From contig VRUD01000031.1 of NCBI GenBank assembly GCA_019456305.1, forward strand, positions 2,744 through 40,937: a stretch of 38,194 bases of DNA. The letters run 5' to 3'. The notes beneath the pieces are model-generated. The model did not search any database and had not been told where the DNA came from. It saw nothing but the letters and a program-made list of their open reading frames with translations. This stretch comes from Cytophagales bacterium (GTDB lineage Bacteria > Bacteroidota > Bacteroidia > Cytophagales > VRUD01). The translations under genes and the position numbers were made by a program. Shown in pieces: positions 30,684 through 38,194 of the stretch; the first letter of the stretch is position 1; every line of letters starts with the position of its first letter.

Positions 30684-32945
30684 TTAATTTTTCATCTTTA
30701 TCAAATTCAAAGCCGATCCCGCCTTAAACCACTCAATCTGATTCTCATTGTAGGTGTGATTTACTTTAAATTCATCGCTGTTGCCATCCTTATGGTTTAA
30801 TACAACCGTTAAAGGGGTTTCACCGGCAAAGGAATTTAATCCCAAAATATCAATCGTGTCATCTTCCTGTACTTTATTATAAGCTGATCTGTCAGCAAAA
30901 GTTAAGGCAAGCATCCCCTGTTTTTTAAGATTTGTTTCGTGGATCCTGGCAAATGATTTTACGATGATGGCTCTTACACCCAGGAAGCGTGGTTCCATAG
31001 CAGCGTGCTCACGCGAAGATCCTTCTCCATAATTTTCTTCACCGAAAACAACCGAGCCAAAACCGGCAGCCTTATAAGCCCTGGCAGTAGCGGGTACGGG
31101 TCCATATTCACCCGTTATTTGATTTTTTACCAGGTCGGCTTTATCGTTATAGAAATTAATAGCCCCGGTAAAGCAATTATCAGAAATATTATCCAGATGG
31201 CCCCTGAATCTCAACCATGGACCAGCCATGGAGATATGATCGGTTGTGCATTTGCCTTTAGTTTTAATTAAGAGCTTTAAACCTTTTATATCGGTACTTT
31301 CCCAGGGAGCAAACGGCTCCAGGAGCTGTAAACGTTTGGAATCAGAAGCTACTTTAATTGCTATTTTGCTGCCATCCTTAGCAGGTTGTATATATCCCGA
31401 ATCTTCTACGGCAAACCCGTTTACCGGCAATTCAATGCCTTTGGGTTCCTCTAATTTTACTTCTTCACCATCTTCATTGATCAATTTGTCGGTCAATGGA
31501 TTGAAACACAGGTCACCCGATAATACCATAGCAGTTACTAATTCGGGAGAAGCCACAAAGGAATGTGTATTGGGATCTCCATCATTTCTTTTGGCAAAGT
31601 TTCTATTGTAGGAGGTAAGTATAGAATTTTTTTGCTCATTACTTTTTCTATGTCGTTTCCATTGCCCGATACAAGGCCCGCAGGCATTGGCTAATATTGT
31701 ACCTCCTATTTTTTCAAATTCATCTAAAAAACCATCGCGCTGGGTAGTATATCTTACCTGTTCGGAGCCCGGTGTTATGGTAAATTCAGTCTTGGCTTTC
31801 AATTTTTTCTTAATAGCCTGTTTAGCAATGGAAGCTGAACGGTCAATATCTTCATAAGACGAATTGGTACAAGAGCCGATCAGTCCGACTTCAAAATACC
31901 TGGGCCAGCCATTTTCTTTTACTGCTTTACCAAATTCAGAAACCGGCCAGGCCCGGTCAGGTGAATAAGGGCCGTTGATATGCGGTTCCAATTTTGAAAG
32001 ATCAATTTCAATTACCTGATCATAGTATTTTTCAGGATCAGCATACACTTCCTTATCGGCACATAAATGTCCTGATATCTTATCAGCCTCAACAGCTACA
32101 TCAGCCCGCTGAGTTGCCTTCAGATAGGCCCTTATTTTCTCATCATAAGCAAATAGTGAGGTAGTAGCGCCTATTTCTGCTCCCATATTACAGATTGTGC
32201 CTTTACCTGTTGCTGATATATTTTCTGCACCATCCCCGAAATATTCAAGAATATAGTCCGTTCCGCCTTTAACTGTTAAAATCCCGGCTACTTTCAGGAT
32301 CACATCTTTTGCTGATGTCCATCCGCTCAATTTTCCTGTTAATTTCACTCCTGTTAATTTTGGGAATTTCAGTTCCCACGGCATGCCGGCCATCACATCC
32401 ACGGCATCTGCTCCGCCTACGCCAATAGCAAGCATCCCCAATCCTCCGGCATTGGGTGTATGGGAGTCGGTACCTATCATCAACCCACCCGGGAAGGCAT
32501 AATTTTCGAGCACCACCTGGTGAATGATGCCCGCACCAGGATTCCAGAAACCTATGCCGTATTTATTCGATACTAATGCTAAAAAGTCATAAACTTCTTT
32601 GTTTGCATTTTTGGCAGTTTCAAGGTCCTTTTTTGCGCCTGCTATAGCCAGGATCAAATGGTCGCAATGAACGGTGGTGGGAACAGCCGTTTTTTCTTTT
32701 CCTGCCTGCATAAATTGCAGCAAAGCCATTTGTGCTGTGGCATCCTGCATGGCAACCCTGTCTGGAGCAAACTCAACATAATCAACGCCTCTTTTACAGG
32801 GCTTTATAACTTCCCGGTCATAAAGATGGGAATACAGGATCTTTTCAGTTAAGCTCAATGGTCTGTCCACGATCTTTCTCGCATTATCAATATGCCTCTC
32901 AATGTTGGCATAAACAGACCGGATCATTTCAATGTCAAAAGCCAT
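30684..32945 (-). CDS. Aconitate hydratase, mitochondrial type
   Basis: 753 residues, ATG at 32945. The 4Fe-4S ligands are C359 (GSCTNSS) and C422/C425 ([11 protein letters not shown]), almost at the numbering of mammalian mitochondrial aconitase. Other marks: [30 protein letters not shown], the swivel-domain [19 protein letters not shown] and late [11 protein letters not shown]. It interconverts citrate and isocitrate in the TCA cycle. No other TCA gene is adjacent. A 34-bp palindrome sits 26 bp upstream of the start and would lie in the leader or promoter. Confidence 0.96.
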   Translation of the reverse strand: MAFDIEMIRSVYANIERHIDNARKIVDRPLSLTEKILYSHLYDREVIKPCKRGVDYVEFAPDRVAMQDATAQMALLQFMQAGKEKTAVPTTVHCDHLILAIAGAKKDLETAKNANKEVYDFLALVSNKYGIGFWNPGAGIIHQVVLENYAFPGGLMIGTDSHTPNAGGLGMLAIGVGGADAVDVMAGMPWELKFPKLTGVKLTGKLSGWTSAKDVILKVAGILTVKGGTDYILEYFGDGAENISATGKGTICNMGAEIGATTSLFAYDEKIRAYLKATQRADVAVEADKISGHLCADKEVYADPEKYYDQVIEIDLSKLEPHINGPYSPDRAWPVSEFGKAVKENGWPRYFEVGLIGSCTNSSYEDIDRSASIAKQAIKKKLKAKTEFTITPGSEQVRYTTQRDGFLDEFEKIGGTILANACGPCIGQWKRHRKSNEQKNSILTSYNRNFAKRNDGDPNTHSFVASPELVTAMVLSGDLCFNPLTDKLINEDGEEVKLEEPKGIELPVNGFAVEDSGYIQPAKDGSKIAIKVASDSKRLQLLEPFAPWESTDIKGLKLLIKTKGKCTTDHISMAGPWLRFRGHLDNISDNCFTGAINFYNDKADLVKNQITGEYGPVPATARAYKAAGFGSVVFGEENYGEGSSREHAAMEPRFLGVRAIIVKSFARIHETNLKKQGMLALTFADRSAYNKVQEDDTIDILGLNSFAGETPLTVVLNHKDGNSDEFKVNHTYNENQIEWFKAGSALNLIKMKN

Positions 32946-32970
32946 ATTTAATTTACGATTTTAGAATGTA

Positions 32971-33004
32971 AAAGTAGAGACACGGTGCACCGTGTCTCTA
33001 CTTT
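32971..33004. repeat. 34-bp perfect palindrome upstream of aconitase
   Basis: Two 17-base halves (left AAAGTAGAGACACGGTG, right its exact complement) meet at 32987/32988 with no loop. It overlaps the stop codon of the small ORF at 33003. It could form a strong hairpin in mRNA from either strand. Confidence 0.9.
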
Positions 33005-33116
33005 AAATAATCCACACCCGCTTTTTCCTTCCCCCTTTGATAGACTTTATCTCATTTGCAAGTTTTTGTAATTTAACAACTATTTTGATCTTTTCTTCAA
33101 AAGGAAGATTAGCCAT
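33003..33116 (-). CDS. 37-residue ORF, possibly tail of a nucleotidyltransferase-type module
   Basis: ATG at 33116 encodes MANLPFEEKIKIVVKLQKLA, then NEIKSIKGGRKKRVWII. From memory, similar short ELQK...WKI tails occur in Bacteroidota beside or at the end of minimal nucleotidyltransferase (AbiEii-like) genes. It may be a real small gene or a remnant. It ends within the 34-bp palindrome. Confidence 0.35.
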   Translation of the reverse strand: MANLPFEEKIKIVVKLQKLANEIKSIKGGRKKRVWII

Positions 33117-33135
33117 TTTTTTATGGTATAATTCT

Positions 33136-33231
33136 TTATTCTAAAAGCAATCCTTTTTGCTGCATTTCATTTATAACATTTATTGCTTTTACCATATTTT
33201 GATCTTTATAAGGGATGAGATTTTTTTTCAT
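33136..33231 (-). pseudogene. 31-codon N-terminal fragment, unknown
   Basis: ATG at 33231 encodes MKKNLIPYKDQNMVKAINVI, then NEMQQKGLLLE before a stop, 19 bp upstream of the 37-residue ORF. The helix-plus-GLL(L/I) pattern would fit the start of a small nucleotidyltransferase whose catalytic middle has been deleted. Weak evidence. Confidence 0.25.
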
Positions 33232-33476
33232 GTAGTATTGGCAAATGAACAAAAAATTATAACTTTAATAAAAAGAGCCGGACCAAACATTCTTACAAAG
33301 ATAAAGAAAATATTTGAAATAGTTAATAAAAAATGGCAAATGACTGATAAAATAACAAGGGTACAAAATTTCAAACGAAATAGAAAAGATACTTTTCAGG
33401 GCAGTGTTTTTTTAAAATAGATTTTAGGGTTAAAATTGGAATGTGTAATTCGCTATTGGTAAGATTATGAAAAAAT

Positions 33477-33503
33477 CCTGCAAGATCTTTTAAACCTTGC
33501 AGG
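33477..33503. repeat. CCTGCAAG...CTTGCAGG inverted repeat
   Basis: 8-bp arms around an 11-base A/T-rich loop, about 50 bp downstream of the SBBP-repeat gene (minus strand). Could be a 3'-end structure. Between 33232 and 33476 I see no recognisable gene. Confidence 0.55.
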
Positions 33504-33555
33504 TATGGGGCAAGAATTTACACTATTATTTGTTAATTTATATTTTTTAGTACAA

Positions 33556-35850
33556 TTATTTTAACAACAATTTTCCCATTCTAACAATGCCATTTTCTGT
33601 TTCTAACCTATAGAAGTAAATACCGTTTGGCAAATCTTCTGCATCGAATTGAATGGAATATAAATTATTCTCCTCAACAGTACCATTAAACAGTGTGGTA
33701 ATATGAGTACCAATGGCATTATATACTTTTAAAGCAGCATTTACTGTTTCATCAAGTTGAATTTGAATAATTGTTGTTTCTGAAAATGGGTTTGGATAAA
33801 CTGATAATCTTAGCTGGGAATCATTATTACCACCAAATGCTCCTGAACTATCACACATTCCTAAGTTATCTCCGTGCGCCAAATGTGCGTCTATTGCATT
33901 AGAGCTTACGAAGATGGTATGTGCATTAGCAGGATTTCCGGGTGGAATATGGCAAATTGCTACTTTACCTCCAACCGTATCATTTCCACCACCTCCAACA
34001 GGAATTATAATGATACAATCCGATGCATCAAAGGGCGTACTATCCAATAGAATACCCGTAATGGTTAAAACTATTGTATCACCCCCGCTGACAAACCCGA
34101 GTATACTTACAATATCCTGGGTTTTGAATTTCAGGGTCAGGTCTTCAAAACCGTCAGCATCGTCAGTAGTGCAGTCACAAACATCTTGTTTGTTTATTAC
34201 CGGTATACTCACGTCTTCGATTTTTGATCTGATGGGAGAAATACCTCCAAGCAGCACCGAAGAAACGTCAATATCATTGACATCAAAATCTACTGTACCA
34301 AGGATCGCAACTGGTAGAATACCATTACTTTTGATATTAAATGGATTTGGGCAGGAGGTTGGCTTGATATCGAAATTAATCTTTGGTAATAAAATTATCG
34401 GTAAAAAGGAATATTTGGCTAAAAAGATATCACCACTGCCAACGGATGTTAAGTTTGTGGTGCTGATGGGATCGGGGTCAAAATCGGCTGTGTTACTAAA
34501 AGAGCCTGTCAGATATACATTGTTTATACCGTCAACAGCGATGTCGAATCCCTGGTCGAATGATGTGCTTCCGATACTTTTTGACGACAGATAATTACCG
34601 TTAGTATTATATTTGGCTAAAAAGATATCAAAGCTGCCTACGGATATGAGGTTGGCAGTACCGGCCCCTGGGTCAAAGTCAACTATGTCACTGAAAATAC
34701 CCGTCAGATGTACATTGCCAGAGCCATCAACCGCAATACCGAATCCCTCATCATACGATGTACCTCCGAGCACATTTGCCCAAAGGAAATTTCCAGCAGA
34801 ATTATATTTGGCAAAAAAGATGTCAGCGCTGCCAACAGGTGTGAGGTTAGCAGTGCCGGCTCCAGGGTCAAAGTCGGCTGTGCCAGTGATAGAACCGGTT
34901 AGATATACGTTGTGTGTACCGTCAACGGCAATACTTAATCCTTCGTCAAACGATGTACTCCCGATACTTTTTGCCCACAGGAAATTGCCAGCAGAATTAT
35001 ATTTGGCAAAAAAGATATCATTGATGCCAACAGATGTGAGGTTGGCAATGCCGGCTCCAGGGTCAAAGTCGGCTGTGCCACCGAAATGGCCTGTTACATA
35101 CACATTACCCGTGCCATCAACAGCGATGCTGAAGCCTTCATCAAATGATGTACCTCCGAGCGCATTTGCCCAAAGGAAATTTCCAGCAGAATTATATTTG
35201 GCGACAAAGATATCTCTGCTGCCACTGGATGTTAAGTTGGCTATTCCAATGATATCTGGGTCAAAGTCAACTATGCCGCTGAAAATGCCGATCAGATATA
35301 CATTGCTCATAACGTCAACAGTGATGTCCCATCCCTGGTCATCTGGTATACCTCCGCCTCCGATGTTTTTTGCCCATAGGAAATTGCCAGCAGAATTATA
35401 TTTGGCAAAAAAGATATCTAAGCTGCCAACAGATGTGAGGTTAGCAGTGCCGGCTCCAGGGTCAAAGTCGGCTGTGCCAGTGAAAGTGCCGGTTAGATAT
35501 ACGTTGCTCGTGCCATCAACGGCAATGCTAAATCCTTGGTCAAACGATGTACTCCCGATACTTTTTGCCCACAGTAAATTGCCAGCAGCATCATATTTGG
35601 CGAAAAAGATATCAAAGAATCCAATGGCTGTGAGATTAGCAGTGTCAGTTCCGGGGTCAAAGTCGGCTGTGTCCTGAAAAAAGCCAGTCACATATACATT
35701 ACCTGCGTTGTCAACAACGATGCTGTGACCTTGGTCTTCTAATGTACTTCCAATGCTATTAGCCCATTCAAAGGATTGGGATAAACATACTATTGGTACA
35801 CAGATTACACAGAAAAGTGTAACTACGAATTTTACATTTAATTTTTTCAT
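33556..35850 (-). CDS. SBBP beta-propeller T9SS-exported protein
   Basis: 764 residues, ATG at 35850. Signal peptide (KFVVTLFCVICVPIVCLSQS, about 1-25). Seven SBBP units of about 60-65 residues follow, each with GHSIAVDGxGNVYLTG, FxGTADFDPGAGTANLTSVG and DIFFAKYNSAGNFLWA; a propeller is likely. Then a domain beginning INFDIKPTSCPNPFN (about 485-610), a CHIPPGNPANAHTIFVSSNA module with HLAHGDNLGMC, and a type A T9SS sorting domain (LSVYPNPFSETTI to MGKLLLK). It is a cell-surface or released protein; ligand unknown. Repeat DNA is similar but not identical between units. Long open frames on the opposite strand are by-products of this repetition. Confidence 0.9.
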   Translation of the reverse strand: MKKLNVKFVVTLFCVICVPIVCLSQSFEWANSIGSTLEDQGHSIVVDNAGNVYVTGFFQDTADFDPGTDTANLTAIGFFDIFFAKYDAAGNLLWAKSIGSTSFDQGFSIAVDGTSNVYLTGTFTGTADFDPGAGTANLTSVGSLDIFFAKYNSAGNFLWAKNIGGGGIPDDQGWDITVDVMSNVYLIGIFSGIVDFDPDIIGIANLTSSGSRDIFVAKYNSAGNFLWANALGGTSFDEGFSIAVDGTGNVYVTGHFGGTADFDPGAGIANLTSVGINDIFFAKYNSAGNFLWAKSIGSTSFDEGLSIAVDGTHNVYLTGSITGTADFDPGAGTANLTPVGSADIFFAKYNSAGNFLWANVLGGTSYDEGFGIAVDGSGNVHLTGIFSDIVDFDPGAGTANLISVGSFDIFLAKYNTNGNYLSSKSIGSTSFDQGFDIAVDGINNVYLTGSFSNTADFDPDPISTTNLTSVGSGDIFLAKYSFLPIILLPKINFDIKPTSCPNPFNIKSNGILPVAILGTVDFDVNDIDVSSVLLGGISPIRSKIEDVSIPVINKQDVCDCTTDDADGFEDLTLKFKTQDIVSILGFVSGGDTIVLTITGILLDSTPFDASDCIIIIPVGGGGNDTVGGKVAICHIPPGNPANAHTIFVSSNAIDAHLAHGDNLGMCDSSGAFGGNNDSQLRLSVYPNPFSETTIIQIQLDETVNAALKVYNAIGTHITTLFNGTVEENNLYSIQFDAEDLPNGIYFYRLETENGIVRMGKLLLK

Positions 35851-36368
35851 GATTTTTTAAAGTTAATGAACGATATTTGATACATTCAAACGTAAATTTG
35901 AAACACCCCGCAAAATTAATAAAATAAATTAACAAAAAAGATTTGAAAGGAATTTTTATTTTTTTTGCGGGATTAGGTCCCCCAGATTAGATAAAAAGAA
36001 ATTTCAAACGGCAAATTTTTTGAACCAAATACCATTTTGATTCATGAAACATAAGGTACACTTTTTTTTGTTTTGGTTAACCAACGAATACTTGATGACA
36101 ATGGTTGTAATATACAACAAAACCCTTAGTAGGATAATGTTTATAGCTTTTTTTTACTCTTGTACGATATTGTATATATATTGATGATTCACGTAAACTT
36201 TGAACCTTCTTATTATTTTACCGTAAAAAACAACTTAAAACCTCTATTTTCGTACTATTTAACAGTAAATCTGTCATAACCATTGTATTACGCTTTCCGT
36301 GCCTGTAAATCAGATACTGAATTGAATTTCAGAAAAAACAGATATGGTGTGCGTATATTCTATTATAA
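35851..36368. other. Gene-free 518-bp divergent intergenic region
   Basis: Very AT-rich DNA between two divergent T9SS-type genes. A candidate promoter for the leftward gene is at 35887-35914. No ORF with coding character, RNA gene or clear terminator was recognised. No consensus promoter was found for the rightward gene. Confidence 0.6.
35887..35914 (-). promoter_or_regulatory. Candidate promoter of the SBBP-repeat gene
   Basis: Minus strand TTTG (35914-35911), 16-base spacer, TACGTTTG (35894-35887), about 37 bp before the ATG at 35850. Spacer is short against the usual 17-23. Confidence 0.4.
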
Positions 36369-38194
36369 ATGAAAAAAATATTTCTATCAATTATTGTTCT
36401 TCTAATTTGTGTTTTTAATTCCAATGCACAGGAAAGTAATGGGCTAGCGGGAGCTGACCTTTTGAGTGATTTTGGGCAGAAATCGAATAAAAGTGGTGTT
36501 ATTTCAAAAGGTACTGTGCTAAGTTCAGAGAAAAACTCTTTCATAATAATTCCTTCAATAACTGATGTAAGTTGTTATGGATATTGTGATGGTGATATTA
36601 CGATATCTATTTTTATGGGGTTTTCACCTTTTACTTATTTCTGGACACTTCCGGATACTAATTTTGTGTGTAAGGATGATACTTTTGCTAATTGTAATAC
36701 ACTTTCAAGTCTCTATCCTAATATTTGTGCCGGTACATTTAGAGTTGTAGTTCTAGATAACGATTTTCATGTCGATGATGATACTTCAATCATTGTTAAT
36801 CAACCAGATTCATTGATTTCCGTTATCTGTGACAGTACCAATATCAGTTGCAATGGTATTTGCGATGGTAAAGCTACAGTATGTGCTGTTGGGGGTACAC
36901 GCCCTTATTCTTACCTTTGGAGTAGTGGACAAACCGACTCTTTCGCTACAGGATTATGTGCTAACATCCTCTATGACGTAACTATTGTAGATGCCAATTT
37001 TTGTATTGATACCTTCACTTCAGTCACCCTCTCCGAACCACCCCCCTTAACCTCCGGCATCACCGACAGTACAAACGCCAGCTGCAACGGACTTTGTGAC
37101 GGAACTGCTACGGTAACTCCAGTCGGGGGGACACCTCCCTATAGTTACAATTGGGATGCAGGAGGCAGCATTACTGACTCTACTGATACGAGTTTATGCG
37201 CAGGGGTTTTATACACAGTGGTTGTAACCGATACCAATGCATGCACCGATACAACTACTGTTACGCTATCTGAACCACCACCGTTGATAGCAGATGCCGG
37301 CCCTGATACTGCAATCTGTTTTGATGGCAGTACTTATATCTTAGGTGGAACACCCACAGCAAGTGGTGGTACACCCGGATATATTTACAGTTGGACCCCA
37401 AGCGCAAATTTAGATGATACTACATTTGCTAATCCAACATTCACACCACCGGGCATCGGTACTACTGAATTTGTTGTATGCTTAACTGATACGAATGGCT
37501 GTCTGAAATGTGATACAGTATTTATTACAGTAACGCCTTTACCAATAGCAAATGCCGGCATTGACGACACGACATGTGTGGGTATTCTAATCACCATAGG
37601 CGGTTCACCTACTGCAAGCACCGGCACGCCACCTTACACATATTCCTGGTCACCAGTCGGTCTCAGTGATGATACTGTTGCTAATCCAACTTTTACACCC
37701 TCGTCAACCGGTACATTTTGCTTCACAGTCACGGTGACAGATAGTATTGGGTGCATTGATGTGGATATTGTATGTGTGTTAGTAAATGCTTTACCTGTAG
37801 TGGATGCCGGCATTGATTCTTCTATTTGTTTTTATGGTGATTCTATCATAATTGGAGGGTCACCAACTGCTTCAGGAGCAGGCCCATTCACTTATGCCTG
37901 GGATCCGCCAGGGGAATTAGATGATGCTACCATTCCCAATCCAACATTTACGCCATTGGCGCCTGGTATTACCCAGTTTGTTGTTTTAGTAACCGACATA
38001 AATATCTGTGCGCTATCAGATACGGTAAATATTACAGTTACTGCTCTTCCGGTTGTAAACGCAGGTATAGATGATACGGTATGTGATGGATTTACGCCAA
38101 CAATAGGGGGTACACCAACAGCCACAGGGACGGGGCCTTTTAGTTATCTGTGGTCACCCCCTGGCAATTTATTTCCTGCAACTGATAAGAACCC
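36369..38194 (+). CDS. Large secreted SprB/PKD-like repeat protein, 3' end beyond window
   Basis: The ATG at 36369 opens a frame that stays open to the last base: 608 codons with no stop. Signal peptide MKKIFLSIIVLLICVFNSNA, cleaved before Gln21. Three SprB-type units follow (ITDVSCYGYCDGDITIS; CDSTNISCNGICDGKATV with GGTRPYSYLWSSGQ; TNASCNGLCDGTATVTPVGG). Then come ~90-residue Ig/PKD-like units (NAGIDDTVC-G, IGGSPTASGTGPFTYSWSP, LDD-T-ANPTFTP, VTDTNGC). SprB is the mobile gliding adhesin of Flavobacterium exported by T9SS. A C-terminal sorting domain is expected beyond the window. Cys pairs (SCNGLCDG) may form disulfides. Confidence 0.88.
   Translation, partial: MKKIFLSIIVLLICVFNSNAQESNGLAGADLLSDFGQKSNKSGVISKGTVLSSEKNSFIIIPSITDVSCYGYCDGDITISIFMGFSPFTYFWTLPDTNFVCKDDTFANCNTLSSLYPNICAGTFRVVVLDNDFHVDDDTSIIVNQPDSLISVICDSTNISCNGICDGKATVCAVGGTRPYSYLWSSGQTDSFATGLCANILYDVTIVDANFCIDTFTSVTLSEPPPLTSGITDSTNASCNGLCDGTATVTPVGGTPPYSYNWDAGGSITDSTDTSLCAGVLYTVVVTDTNACTDTTTVTLSEPPPLIADAGPDTAICFDGSTYILGGTPTASGGTPGYIYSWTPSANLDDTTFANPTFTPPGIGTTEFVVCLTDTNGCLKCDTVFITVTPLPIANAGIDDTTCVGILITIGGSPTASTGTPPYTYSWSPVGLSDDTVANPTFTPSSTGTFCFTVTVTDSIGCIDVDIVCVLVNALPVVDAGIDSSICFYGDSIIIGGSPTASGAGPFTYAWDPPGELDDATIPNPTFTPLAPGITQFVVLVTDINICALSDTVNITVTALPVVNAGIDDTVCDGFTPTIGGTPTATGTGPFSYLWSPPGNLFPATDKN

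Noticed and set aside
33157-33420. 87-codon + strand frame (ends KRNRKDTFQGSVFLK)
   Set aside because: Very AT-rich, no recognisable family, overlaps the opposite-strand small ORFs, and has no promoter or neighbour support. It is left as unproven.
34613-35677. 354-codon open frame on the + strand
   Set aside because: It is antisense to the SBBP repeats; the real gene on the minus strand has signal peptide, domains and sorting signal. The open frame follows from the repeat.

Overview
The window is AT-rich DNA from a member of the Bacteroidota, probably an uncultured lineage. The evidence is consistent: a PorW/SprE-type lipoprotein of the type IX secretion system (T9SS), three large surface proteins (two with C-terminal T9SS sorting domains, one running off the end with SprB-like repeats), a DUF3276 (PUR-like) protein, AtpZ beside a bactofilin and an M23 peptidase, a mitochondrial-type aconitase, and Bacteroidota promoters (TTTG / TAnnTTTG). 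Shine-Dalgarno sequences are not evident before most genes.

Layout. 1-5961: 3' end of a T9SS-exported repeat protein, sprE/porW (-), then M23 peptidase, bactofilin and atpZ (+). 5983-7788: typA (-). 7956-9257: a RelE/ParE-type toxin-antitoxin pair, a C-terminally truncated BRO/DinD-like gene and a 55-codon remnant that looks like a DNA methyltransferase tail. 9493-16833: a five-gene type I restriction-modification operon (-) in the order hsdM, dinD/BRO-like, hsdS, KAP P-loop NTPase, hsdR. The first four genes overlap each other and hsdR follows after 10 bp. 16858-20147: ALDH7-type aldehyde dehydrogenase and a DegP/HtrA protease (-). 20419-21372: remnants of an Hsp20 gene and a 4Fe-4S ferredoxin-like gene, then an intact YefM/YoeB-type pair (+). 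21513-30503: cstA-like carrier, miaA, M20D amidohydrolase (-), a lipoprotein-type PCMT, a CAU-anticodon tRNA (-) with a good promoter, a site-2 protease, DUF3276 protein (-) and a DUF58 protein. 30684-32945: aconitase (-). 33003-33231: two tiny ORFs that may be a decayed gene. 33556-35850: SBBP-repeat T9SS protein (-). 36369-end: a large secreted SprB/PKD-like repeat protein, truncated by the window.

Two themes stand out. First, 7956-16833 is a defence island: a type I R-M operon with two non-canonical genes inside it (a BRO/DinD-like protein and a KAP NTPase related to the phage-exclusion protein PifA), followed by debris of another R-M-type module and a toxin-antitoxin pair. Second, the window is full of small structured repeats: a heptamer array, inverted decamer arms at two sites, several palindrome families and a MITE-like element. 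Some lie in frame inside conserved genes (cstA, the M20D amidohydrolase, sprE). In one place a palindrome appears to sit inside another repeat. These repeats look like a population of small dispersed elements that have shaped gene ends and protein linkers.

Limits: assignments come from reading motifs by eye. No database search, folding or alignment was run.
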